Shown piece after piece: positions 20,852-28,295 of a DNA stretch of 55,179 nt. The notes beneath the pieces are model-generated. The model saw nothing but the letters and a program-made list of their open reading frames with translations. It searched no databases and had not been told where the DNA came from. Positions within the stretch are counted from its first letter, which is position 1, and every line of letters begins with the position of its first letter. The translations under genes were made by a program, and so were the position numbers. The DNA comes from Xanthomonas populi (GTDB lineage: Bacteria > Pseudomonadota > Gammaproteobacteria > Xanthomonadales > Xanthomonadaceae): contig NZ_MDEJ01000010.1 of NCBI RefSeq assembly GCF_002940065.1, positions 1-55,179 of the forward strand, given 5' to 3'.

Positions 20852-20948
20852 CTAGGGAAGGTCTGATTAACCCATGCATCGCCGCTATGCGGCTCAGTCA
20901 AATCAATGAGTTAAGCTTCGCGCAAGTGGTTAATCAGAGAATCCCTAG
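20852..20948. mobile_element. 89-bp IS5-like miniature inverted-repeat element flanked by CTAG
   Basis: Bases 20856-20944 are bounded by imperfect 17-bp terminal inverted repeats: GGAAGGTCTGATTAACC on the left and, reverse-complemented from the right, GGATTCTCTGATTAACC (14 of 17 match). Both sides are flanked by CTAG (20852-20855 and 20945-20948), which fits the 4-bp target duplication of IS5-type elements. There is no coding capacity. It lies just upstream of the decayed cyclase, where that gene loses its N-terminus, and before tetR. Confidence 0.65.
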
Positions 20949-21078
20949 AGGATCGCCTACAGCTGCCAGGCAGGCGATGACACCGGGAGGCCTTCAGATG
21001 AGACAGTTATCGGCGATAAGCAAGCTTGTCCACCGCAGTCACTCCGCCAGCGAATCAGGCGCGACGGTTTGTGAGCGC

Positions 21079-21134
21079 TTCAATGCATTTCATAGGCCCG
21101 AGTATAAATATAGAACCCAATGGTCTAGTATTGG
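21079..21134 (+). promoter_or_regulatory. tetR promoter and palindromic operator
   Basis: A weak -35 TTCAAT (21079-21084), an 18-base spacer and a good -10 TATAAA (21103-21108) precede the palindrome CCAAT-8-ATTGG (21117-21134), which would cover the transcription start and ends 4 bases before the ATG. This arrangement suggests autorepression by the TetR protein. Confidence 0.55.
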
Positions 21135-21138
21135 CGGC

Positions 21139-21792
21139 ATGTCCAGCTTGCCCCCCCTCAAGTCCAAGACCAAGAGCAACGGTCCTGGGCGTCCCAAGGA
21201 TCTTGGGAAACGCGCCGCCATTCTTGGCGCCGCCCGCACCATGTTCACGGAGCAGGGCTTTGCTGGGGTCAGCATGGACAGCATCGCCGCAGTCGCAGGT
21301 GTTTCCAAACTGACCGTCTACAGTCACTTTGGCGACAAAGAGAGCCTGTTTTCTGAAGCGATCCGCGCACAATGCGAGCACATGATGCCAGACGATCTGT
21401 TCGACCACGCCCCAAAAGGGAGTGTGCGCGACCAGCTGATCGAAATCGCCGACGCCTTCTTTGCGCTGGTCAGTACCGACTCGGCGATCGCCACCCACCG
21501 CATGATGATGGCACCTGGTACTGGCAATGTGCACGTGCGCGCAATGTTCTGGGATGCCGGCCCCAAGCGAACCCAACAGGCGCTGGCGGATTTTCTCTCG
21601 GCGCGGGTTGCCGATGGTCAACTGGATATCCCCGAGCTTCCGCGCGCTGCCTCTCAGTTTTTCTGCCTGCTCAAAGGCGAGCTGCATGCGCTGATGATGT
21701 GCGGCCTGCACGGCCAGCCCACCCGCGCGCAGGTGGATGAGCACATTCAGGCCAGCGTGGATTTCTTTTTGAGAGCGTATGCGCCGCGCTGA
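21139..21792 (+). CDS. TetR-family transcriptional regulator
   Basis: 217 residues. A lysine-rich tail (residues 1-25) is followed by the TetR helix-turn-helix (KRAAILGAARTMFTEQGF, then MDSIAAVAGVSKLTVYSHFGDKESLFSEAI) and an alpha-helical ligand domain resembling the AefR-like C-terminal type, with a conserved TQQALADFLSARV stretch. The ATG at 21139 gives the expected family length; the open frame upstream crosses the miniature element and is not coding. No efflux pump or enzyme gene is adjacent in the usual divergent position, since the upstream side is the decayed cyclase. tolC lies 0.8 kb downstream, but a link is speculative. Confidence 0.9.
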   Translation: MSSLPPLKSKTKSNGPGRPKDLGKRAAILGAARTMFTEQGFAGVSMDSIAAVAGVSKLTVYSHFGDKESLFSEAIRAQCEHMMPDDLFDHAPKGSVRDQLIEIADAFFALVSTDSAIATHRMMMAPGTGNVHVRAMFWDAGPKRTQQALADFLSARVADGQLDIPELPRAASQFFCLLKGELHALMMCGLHGQPTRAQVDEHIQASVDFFLRAYAPR

Positions 21793-21920
21793 TTGCACCG
21801 AGACGTTGGTGGCGATGACTCCCGGCGCTGCGTGCTTTAGCCGCGCGCCGCGATGCTAGATGCACCAGTTGCCTCGCGCACCGGTAAAATGGCTGCCCCA
21901 CTGCGTTGGATAGCCGCACC

Positions 21921-22577
21921 ATGACGATCGATTTCTCCCAAGCCCGCGAAAAGATGGTCGAACAGCAGATCCGGCCGTGGGACGTGCTGGACCTGCGCGT
22001 GCTCGACGTGCTGGCGCGCCTGCCGCGCGAAGCCTTCGTGCCCGGGGCTTACAAGACCCTGGCCTACGTCGATGTGGAAATTCCGCTGTCGGCCGGTCAC
22101 AAGATGATGAAGCCGGTGGTCGAAGGTCGCATGCTGCAGACGCTGGATCTGCAGCCGGGCGACGACGTGCTGGAAATCGGCACCGGCAGTGGGTTTTCCA
22201 CCGCCTGCCTGGCCGCACTGGCCCGCGACGTGGTGAGCCTGGAGATCGACCCGGCACTCGCCACCGCCGCACGCGCCAATCTGGACAGCACCGGCCTGGG
22301 CAGCAACGTACGCATCGAAACCGTCGATGCGTTCGGCTGGCAGAGCGAGCGTCGTTTCGATGCCATCTGCATCACCGGCGCGGTCGACACGCTGCCGACC
22401 CCGTGGCTGCAATGGTTGCGCCCGAATGGCCGGCTGTTTGTCGTGCGCGGTCGCGAACCGGTGATGGAAGCGGTCCTGGTCCGTGGCGACGTCAACGCAC
22501 CGCGCATCGAATCGTTGTTCGAAACCGACCTCGCCTATCTTCAGGGCGCCGCACCGACGCCCCGATTCCACTTCTGA
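21921..22577 (+). CDS. pcm: protein-L-isoaspartate O-methyltransferase-like protein
   Basis: 218 residues of the PCMT family, which repairs damaged aspartyl residues in proteins by SAM-dependent methylation. The SAM motif I is DDVLEIGTGSGFSTACLAAL, preceded by PLSAGHKMMKPVVEGRMLQTL, where canonical enzymes have a Gln-Thr-Ile-Ser-rich motif. The substrate-binding core therefore differs from the classical enzyme, and a variant function is possible. It ends 20 bases before tolC and is probably co-transcribed with it, a pairing that suggests an envelope-related use. The protein has no signal peptide and should be cytoplasmic. Confidence 0.8.
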   Translation: MTIDFSQAREKMVEQQIRPWDVLDLRVLDVLARLPREAFVPGAYKTLAYVDVEIPLSAGHKMMKPVVEGRMLQTLDLQPGDDVLEIGTGSGFSTACLAALARDVVSLEIDPALATAARANLDSTGLGSNVRIETVDAFGWQSERRFDAICITGAVDTLPTPWLQWLRPNGRLFVVRGREPVMEAVLVRGDVNAPRIESLFETDLAYLQGAAPTPRFHF

Positions 22578-22597
22578 TTCCCAAGGAAGCTTCCCCG

Positions 22598-23971
22598 ATG
22601 ATCTGCCGATCCCTCGTCCTGGCGCTGGCCGCCGCCCTCTCTCCGATGGCTGCAAACGCCACCGATCTGCTGCAGGTCTACGAAATGGCCCGCAACGGCG
22701 ATCCGCAGCTGGCAGTGGCCGAGTCCACCCGCCTGGTCAATCGGGAAGGCCAGGTGCAGGCGCGGGCGGCGCTGTTGCCGCAGCTCAACGGCGCCTACGA
22801 CTACAGCAAATCGCACCGCGAGATCGAGCGCCAGGAGGGCCTCATCACCACCTCGTCGCGTTCCAGCCAGATCCAGGGTTCGCAGACCATCTTTAACTGG
22901 ACCCAGTTCTCCAACCTGCGTGCACAGCGCCAAGTCGCACGGGCAGCAGACTTCACATTGGCATCGGCCAACAACGACCTGATCACCCGCACTTCGGCAG
23001 CCTATTTCCAGGTACTGGTGGGAATCGAATCGCTGGCGGCGGCAGAGACCAACGAGGCAGCGGCCAAGAAGCAGTTCGACTATGCCGACAAGCGCCTGGA
23101 AGTGGGCTTGGCGCCGATTACCGACGTGCATGAAGCACGCGCTCAGTATGATCAGGCGCGCGCCGACACCATCAATGCGCGCAACACGCTCAAGGACTAC
23201 TACCAGGCACTGACCGAACTGACCGGCCAGCCGGTGGTGGGCCTGCGCGCGTTGCCGGAAGAGTTCCGCCCTGAAGTGCCGGCTGCTTACGCCAATGTCG
23301 ATCAACTGGTTGCCGCAGCCATCGCCGACAATCCGGCGTTGAAGGCACAGCAACTACAGGTCAGTGCGGCCGAAGCCAGCATTACTGCAGCACGCGCTGG
23401 TCACTTGCCTACGATCAACCTGACCGGCAGCGTGGGGCGCAGCAATAGCTGGGGCACCGGAGCCGCAGAAAGCGGCGTGTTCACCACCCAGGGCCGCGAC
23501 ATCGATGCCGACGCGATTGGCGTGACCGTGTCGATTCCAATCTTCGCCGGTGGCGCCACGCAGTCGGCCGTTCGCCAAGCGCTATCGCAGCGTGACATCC
23601 AGCAGGACACCTACGAGCAGCAGAAGCGCGCGCTGGATCGCAACACACGTAATGCCTATCAGACGGTCGTTGCCGGCATCAGCGAAGTGGAAGCCCGCCG
23701 TCTGGCCGTGGTGTCTGCCCAGGCTGCGTACGACGCCTCGCAGGTGGGTCTGGAAGTCGGCACGCGCACCGTGCTGGACGTGGTGCAGAACCAGCGCACC
23801 CTGTTCCAGGCGCAGGTGAACTACGCGCAATCGCGCTACAACTTCCTGCAGAACCGTTTGCTGCTGGGCCAGGCGATCGGCAAGCTCGACATCACCGATC
23901 TGCAGGATGTAAACCGCCTGCTGTCGCAGGACGCCGAGTCGAAGCTGCAAGGCAGTGGCTCGCTGCAGTAA
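22598..23971 (+). CDS. tolC: TolC-family outer membrane efflux channel
   Basis: 457-residue precursor. A signal peptide (residues 1-22, ending MAANA) is followed by two tandem outer-membrane-efflux repeats, each contributing beta strands and long periplasmic alpha-helices, with the repeats beginning at DLLQVYEMARNGDPQLAVAE and at NPALKAQQLQVSAAEASITAARAGHLPTI. The trimeric tunnel is the exit duct for type I secretion and RND/ABC drug efflux; no partner pump is adjacent. AAGGAAG lies 9 bases before the ATG. The C-terminal ~30 residues are polar (SQDAESKLQGSGSLQ), as in other TolC proteins. Confidence 0.94.
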   Translation: MICRSLVLALAAALSPMAANATDLLQVYEMARNGDPQLAVAESTRLVNREGQVQARAALLPQLNGAYDYSKSHREIERQEGLITTSSRSSQIQGSQTIFNWTQFSNLRAQRQVARAADFTLASANNDLITRTSAAYFQVLVGIESLAAAETNEAAAKKQFDYADKRLEVGLAPITDVHEARAQYDQARADTINARNTLKDYYQALTELTGQPVVGLRALPEEFRPEVPAAYANVDQLVAAAIADNPALKAQQLQVSAAEASITAARAGHLPTINLTGSVGRSNSWGTGAAESGVFTTQGRDIDADAIGVTVSIPIFAGGATQSAVRQALSQRDIQQDTYEQQKRALDRNTRNAYQTVVAGISEVEARRLAVVSAQAAYDASQVGLEVGTRTVLDVVQNQRTLFQAQVNYAQSRYNFLQNRLLLGQAIGKLDITDLQDVNRLLSQDAESKLQGSGSLQ

Positions 23972-23988
23972 GACGATCTGACAGGTAA

Positions 23989-24022
23989 CGCAAAAGGCGG
24001 GCGCAGGCCCGCCTTTTTTGCG
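23989..24022. terminator. terminator of tolC
   Basis: GGCGGGC (23996-24002) pairs with GCCCGCC (24007-24013) around GCAG and is followed by TTTTTT. Flanking AAAA and TTTT extend the stem and allow use on both strands. It is 18 bases after the tolC stop. Confidence 0.9.
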
Positions 24023-24041
24023 CAAATTCTCTGTACTTGTC

Positions 24042-24189
24042 TTAGATCGGCTAACAAAACTACTGCGCAGCCGCCGGGCGGGCGCGGCCGGTGCTCGGAA
24101 TCGGCATGTGCCACTCGTAGACTCCGGTTCTGAGCGCGCCGTCCGCACCCACCTGACGACTGCTCGCTACGTTTTGTTAGCCGCTCTAA
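24042..24189. mobile_element. 148-bp MITE-like element between tolC and kdpE
   Basis: Nineteen-base terminal inverted repeats TTAGATCGGCTAACAAAAC (24042-24060) and the complement of 24171-24189, with one mismatch, enclose a GC-rich interior without an ORF. It lies between the tolC terminator and the end of the convergent kdpE gene. The ends and size fit a non-autonomous transposon derivative. The target duplication is not clear, although TTA/TAA is present at the borders. Confidence 0.6.
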
Positions 24190-24217
24190 ATCTTGCGGGC
24201 GCCACATTGCACCTCGC

Positions 24218-24934
24218 TCAGCGCGTCACACCGATAAAGCGCAAGCCCACGCCCGGTTCGGTGACGATGTAATGCGGGTCGGCGGCATCGTCGTGCAGTT
24301 TCTGGCGCAGTTTGCCGACCAGGATGCGCAGGTAATGGGTGTCGTCTTCGTGAGTGGGGCCCCACACCTCGCGCAGCAGTTGCGGCTGGGTAACCACGCG
24401 GCCGGCGTGTCTGAGCAGTAGCGCAAGCAAGGCGTATTCCTTGCGACTCAAGGGCACCACCTCGCCAGTGAGCGTGACTTCGCGCAGGCCCAGATGAATG
24501 TGCAGGCGGCCGTCGTCGAACACGCTTTCTTCCACCGTGCTGCCGGCGCCGGCCTGGCGCAACAGCGAGCGGATGCGTGCCATCAATTCCTGCACGCCGA
24601 ACGGTTTGGTGACGTAGTCATTGGCGCCGGCATCGAGCGCGGCGACCTTCTCTGTTTCACCCGCGCGCACGGTGAGCATGATCACCGGCACGTTGGACCA
24701 CTGACGGATCTCGCGCAGCACTTCGTGGCCGTCGCGATCGGGCAGGCCGATGTCCAGTACCACCAGGTCGGCGCCCTGCCCGGCTAGCGTGACCAAGCCT
24801 TCTTCGGCGGTGCCGGCCTGCAGCACGCGGTAGCCCTGCGCACGCAGGCTGATGTCGAGAAAGCGGCGGATCTGCGGCTCGTCGTCGACGATCAGCACGC
24901 GGGCGGGCGGGATGGCAGTAGGATCAGTCGGCAT
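24218..24934 (-). CDS. kdpE: KDP operon response regulator
   Basis: 238 residues, an OmpR/PhoB-type regulator. The receiver domain has the acidic pair in VLIVDDEPQIRR and the phospho-acceptor Asp61 in ADLVVLDIGLPDRDG, plus NDYVTKPFG. The C-terminal winged helix contains LSRKEYALLALLLRHAGRVVTQ and THYLRILVGKLRQKL. The ATG at 24934 lies 11 bases inside the end of kdpD, so the two are translationally coupled. By family knowledge it is phosphorylated by KdpD and activates kdpFABC under low potassium or osmotic stress. Confidence 0.96.
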   Translation of the reverse strand: MPTDPTAIPPARVLIVDDEPQIRRFLDISLRAQGYRVLQAGTAEEGLVTLAGQGADLVVLDIGLPDRDGHEVLREIRQWSNVPVIMLTVRAGETEKVAALDAGANDYVTKPFGVQELMARIRSLLRQAGAGSTVEESVFDDGRLHIHLGLREVTLTGEVVPLSRKEYALLALLLRHAGRVVTQPQLLREVWGPTHEDDTHYLRILVGKLRQKLHDDAADPHYIVTEPGVGLRFIGVTR

Positions 24935-27584
24935 CGGGGCGAGGTGGCGCGGCGGGAACGAGCAACGGCAGCGTAATGCGGATTGTGGTGCCGTGACCAT
25001 CTGCGCCGGCCAGCGCCTCCACGCTGCCGCCGTGCGCGCCGATCATGCCCTGGCAGATGGCAAGGCCCAGCCCGGTGCCATTGCGACCACGGTCGCCGCG
25101 CTCCACGCTGTAGAACATGTCGAAAATGCGCGCGCGCTCGTCTTCGGGAATGCCCGGGCCCTGGTCGCCGATATCGATCTGCAAGGCGCCAGCCTGCAGA
25201 CGCGCGTGCACCGTCACCGCAATGCCCGGTGGCGAAAATTTCGCCGCATTCTCCAGCACGTTGAAGATGACCTGTTCCACCAGTGCCGGATGCACCCAGA
25301 TCGCCGGCAGGTCGCCGGCCAGATCCAGTTGCAGGCGCACCGCTGGCTGGTAGCGCTGCAGCCGGCGCGTGGCCGAGCCGATCAATTCGTCCACGCCGAT
25401 CCAGTCGCGATTCAAGGTCAACCCGGTGTGGCCGAGCCGGGTCATGTCGAGCAGGTTCTGGATGTAGCGATCCAGCCGCTCGCCTTCGAGCTGGATGGTG
25501 TCCAGCAGGCTGTGGCGGTCCTGCGCGTCCATCGCATCGCCATAGCTGGCCAGACTGCTGGCCGAGCCGATCATCGAGGCCAGCGGCGAGCGCAGATCGT
25601 GCGAGACCGACGACAACAATGCCGAGCGCAGGCGCTCGGTTTCGCCGCTGACGCGTGCGCCTTCCAGATCGGCGACCAGGCGCGTGCGCAGCGCCGCCTG
25701 GCCGATGTCTTCCACCATCGCTTCGGCAAGCCTGCGTTGCTCCAGGCCGGGCCGCGCCACGTTCTGGCGGAAGCGCAGCGCGGCCACACCCAGGCTACCG
25801 CGCTCGTGCCGCACCGGCAGGCACCACCACTGCGCGCCGGCCAGCGTATCGGTGAAGCGGCCGGCCGGCTGGCCGTGGCGCTGGGTCCACTCCGCCGCGC
25901 TGCGATCGAGCGTGCCGAAGCTGGCCGGTGCGTCGCTTTCGCGTTGCTCCAGACGCAACCAGGCTTCTGCATCGAGTGCCGTTGCCAACGCGCGGCGGCC
26001 GGCTTCCAGCACCTGGCCCAGATCGGCGGCGGTGCTGAGTTCGCGGGCCAGTGCCTGCAATGCATTGGCATGCGTATTGGCGGCGCGCAAGGCCAGTACC
26101 TGGCTGCGCAGACGCGAGGCCAGACGGCCGGCGACCAGGGCTGCGATCAGGAACAGGCACACCGTCACCACGCCCTGGCGCGCGCTGATATGCAGGGTGA
26201 AACGCGGTTCGATGAAGAAGAAGTTGTAGGCGACAAAACTCAGCAGCGCGGCGATCACTGCGGCTGCCATGCGCGTGCGCGAGGCCACCAGCACCACCGC
26301 GACGATGAACACCATCGAAAGATCGTCGATGCCAGTCCAGAGCTGGATCACCCACGCCACTGCGACCGCTGCAGCGGCCGCAGTCGCCGCGAACGCCAGG
26401 TCGTAACGTTGCAGCCACTGACGCGGATTGCGCCAACGCTGGCGTGCACGCGCACGCGCATCGGCGGAGCTGACGATGACCAGTTCGTAATGCGCGCCAC
26501 GCTGCAACAATTGCTGGGTCAGGGTGCGGTTGAACATGCGCGCGAGCGGGCGCTCGCGCGTGCGCCCCAGCACCAGGGTGGACACGCCGTTTTGCGAGGC
26601 GAAATCCAGCAGCGCTTCTGCAACGTTGGCGCCGAGCAGCAGCGCGGTATTTCCCCCCAAACGGCGTGTCAGTGCGAACGCGCGGTCGATTTCAAGCTGC
26701 CAGGCCGCATCGGCCACGGTGCGCGTCTGCACGGTGACCACGGTCCACGGCGCATCGCGCCGCTCGGATAACCGCCGTGCCACCCGCACCAGATAATCCG
26801 AGCTGCCACGCCCATCGATGGCCACCACCACCCGGCGACGCAATGCGGCGGCGCCGGGCAAACCGCGCGCGGCCTGGGTGTCGCGTAGATCACTGTCGAC
26901 GCGGTCGGCAGCGGCCTGCATCGCCAGCTCGCGCAGCGCGGTGAGATTGGAGGGCGAAAAAAACGCCTGCAAGGCCTGCGTCGCCTGTTCGGGCAGATAC
27001 ACCTTGCCCTGCTGCAGCCGCTCGATCAGTTCGCGCGGCGGCAGATCCACCAACACGATGTCGCGCAGGCGATCGAACACCGCATCGGGCACCGTTTCGG
27101 ACACGCGCACGCCGGTGATGCGCAGCACGATGTCGTTGAGACTTTCCAGATGCTGGATGTTGACCGTTGTGTAGACATCGATGCCGGCATCGAGCAGTTC
27201 GACGATGTCCTGCCAGCGTCGCTCGTGCCGGCTACCCGGCACATTGCGATGGGCAAGCTCGTCGATCAGGGCCAGCTTGGGCTTGCGCGCCAGCAACGCG
27301 TCAAGGTCGAGTTCTTCCAGCTCCCGGCCCTGGTAGCTGATGCGAGTGCGCGGCAACAGCGGCAGGCCATCCAGCAGCGCGGCAGTTTCGCTGCGGCCAT
27401 GGGTTTCGATCACACCGGCCACCACGTCCATGCCCTGCCGCAAGCGCTCGCGCGCGCGCGACAACATGGCGTAGGTCTTGCCGACGCCGGGCGCGGCGCC
27501 CAGAAAGACGGTCAGGCGCCCCCCATGTTCGCGCTGCAGTTCGCCGATCAGCGCGTCGGCTTGTTGGGTGCGGGCGTCGGTCAT
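24924..27584 (-). CDS. kdpD: KDP operon sensor histidine kinase
   Basis: 886 residues in the full KdpD architecture: an N-terminal KdpD/UspA region with a Walker A motif FLGAAPGVGKTYAML near residue 30 and LIDELAHRNVPGSRHERRWQ, a universal-stress-like domain, four transmembrane helices (DUF4118 region around residues 395-490, e.g. DLSMVFIVAVVLVASRTRMA), a GAF-like domain, the HisKA box SVSHDLRSPLASMIG and the ATPase motifs FNVLENAAKF, GDQGPGIPEDE and GTGLGLAICQGMI. It senses potassium limitation and phosphorylates KdpE. The start codon abuts a string of short GAGAATGG-type repeats that separate it from kdpC. Confidence 0.96.
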   Translation of the reverse strand: MTDARTQQADALIGELQREHGGRLTVFLGAAPGVGKTYAMLSRARERLRQGMDVVAGVIETHGRSETAALLDGLPLLPRTRISYQGRELEELDLDALLARKPKLALIDELAHRNVPGSRHERRWQDIVELLDAGIDVYTTVNIQHLESLNDIVLRITGVRVSETVPDAVFDRLRDIVLVDLPPRELIERLQQGKVYLPEQATQALQAFFSPSNLTALRELAMQAAADRVDSDLRDTQAARGLPGAAALRRRVVVAIDGRGSSDYLVRVARRLSERRDAPWTVVTVQTRTVADAAWQLEIDRAFALTRRLGGNTALLLGANVAEALLDFASQNGVSTLVLGRTRERPLARMFNRTLTQQLLQRGAHYELVIVSSADARARARQRWRNPRQWLQRYDLAFAATAAAAAVAVAWVIQLWTGIDDLSMVFIVAVVLVASRTRMAAAVIAALLSFVAYNFFFIEPRFTLHISARQGVVTVCLFLIAALVAGRLASRLRSQVLALRAANTHANALQALARELSTAADLGQVLEAGRRALATALDAEAWLRLEQRESDAPASFGTLDRSAAEWTQRHGQPAGRFTDTLAGAQWWCLPVRHERGSLGVAALRFRQNVARPGLEQRRLAEAMVEDIGQAALRTRLVADLEGARVSGETERLRSALLSSVSHDLRSPLASMIGSASSLASYGDAMDAQDRHSLLDTIQLEGERLDRYIQNLLDMTRLGHTGLTLNRDWIGVDELIGSATRRLQRYQPAVRLQLDLAGDLPAIWVHPALVEQVIFNVLENAAKFSPPGIAVTVHARLQAGALQIDIGDQGPGIPEDERARIFDMFYSVERGDRGRNGTGLGLAICQGMIGAHGGSVEALAGADGHGTTIRITLPLLVPAAPPRPDAD

Positions 27585-27700
27585 CGGGAATGGAGAATGG
27601 AGAATAGGAATCGCAAAGCCTACAGCTGCCTGACGATCCTAGCGCTTTTGCTTCAACCCATTCTCGATGACCGATTCCCGATTCCCAGCCGCATCCAGCG
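27585..27700. repeat. xanthomonad GGGAAT/GAGAATGG short repeats at the kdpC-kdpD junction
   Basis: The 54 bases between kdpC and kdpD carry GGGAATGGAGAATGGAGAAT followed by AGGAATCG. The last coding bases of kdpC carry the same units in opposite orientation (CCCATTCTCGATGACC, GATTCCCGATTCCC). The inverted copies bracket the kdpC stop, so the tail of KdpC is written in repeat sequence. Confidence 0.6.
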
Positions 27701-28292
27701 CAAGGTTCAGCGCTAAAACATTCACACGCTGCTGCCCAAGCAGGCCGAACTGTTGGTGTTCGGTAGCAGCCTGCACCAGAGCGGCTACGCGTTGTTCCGG
27801 CCAGCCGCGCGCGGTGGCGACACGGCGCAGTTGCACCTGCACGGCAGCCGGGCTCAGATTCGGGTCCAGGCCACTGCCGGATTGGGTCAGCAATTCGCTG
27901 GGAACCGCCTCCGGTGCGATGCCGTCGCGTGCGGCCACTTCGGCCCGCATGGCTGCAATGCGGGCCTGCAGATCGGGATTGGAACGCGCCTGGTTGCTGC
28001 CGGCCGCCGCTGTCGGGTCGTACTTGGCCGCCGAAGGACGCGGCTGGAAATAGCGCGCATCGGCAAACGGCTGAGCCACCAGTGCCGAGCCGACGACACG
28101 CGTGTCATCACGCAGCAGCGAGCCCTGCGCCTGCAAGGGAAACAGCGCGCCAGTGATGCCCGTGGCAACCAACGAATAGCTCAAGCCCAGACCAAACAAG
28201 ATGAACAACGCCAGCATCACCGCGCCGCGCAAGGCGCCGTCGTCGCGCAACGGCAGCGAACGGGACATGCGAGTGTTTGAAGAAATCGTCAT
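27639..28292 (-). CDS. kdpC: potassium-transporting ATPase KdpC subunit
   Basis: 217 residues. The single-pass inner-membrane subunit that stabilises the KdpFABC complex. One transmembrane helix (residues 24-46, VMLALFILFGLGLSYSLVATG) is followed by the soluble domain with SAALV-type and SGSGLDPNLSP motifs, ending in the typical RVNVLALNLALD. After that point the protein continues for about 17 unusual residues (AAGNRESVIENGLKQKR) encoded by short dispersed repeats, probably a late addition. It lies 3 bases after kdpB. Confidence 0.95.
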   Translation of the reverse strand: MTISSNTRMSRSLPLRDDGALRGAVMLALFILFGLGLSYSLVATGITGALFPLQAQGSLLRDDTRVVGSALVAQPFADARYFQPRPSAAKYDPTAAAGSNQARSNPDLQARIAAMRAEVAARDGIAPEAVPSELLTQSGSGLDPNLSPAAVQVQLRRVATARGWPEQRVAALVQAATEHQQFGLLGQQRVNVLALNLALDAAGNRESVIENGLKQKR

Positions 28293-28295
28293 GAC

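Noticed and set aside
24852-26771. A 639-codon rightward ORF inside kdpD
   Set aside because: Antisense shadow caused by high G+C; kdpD on the other strand has full domain support.
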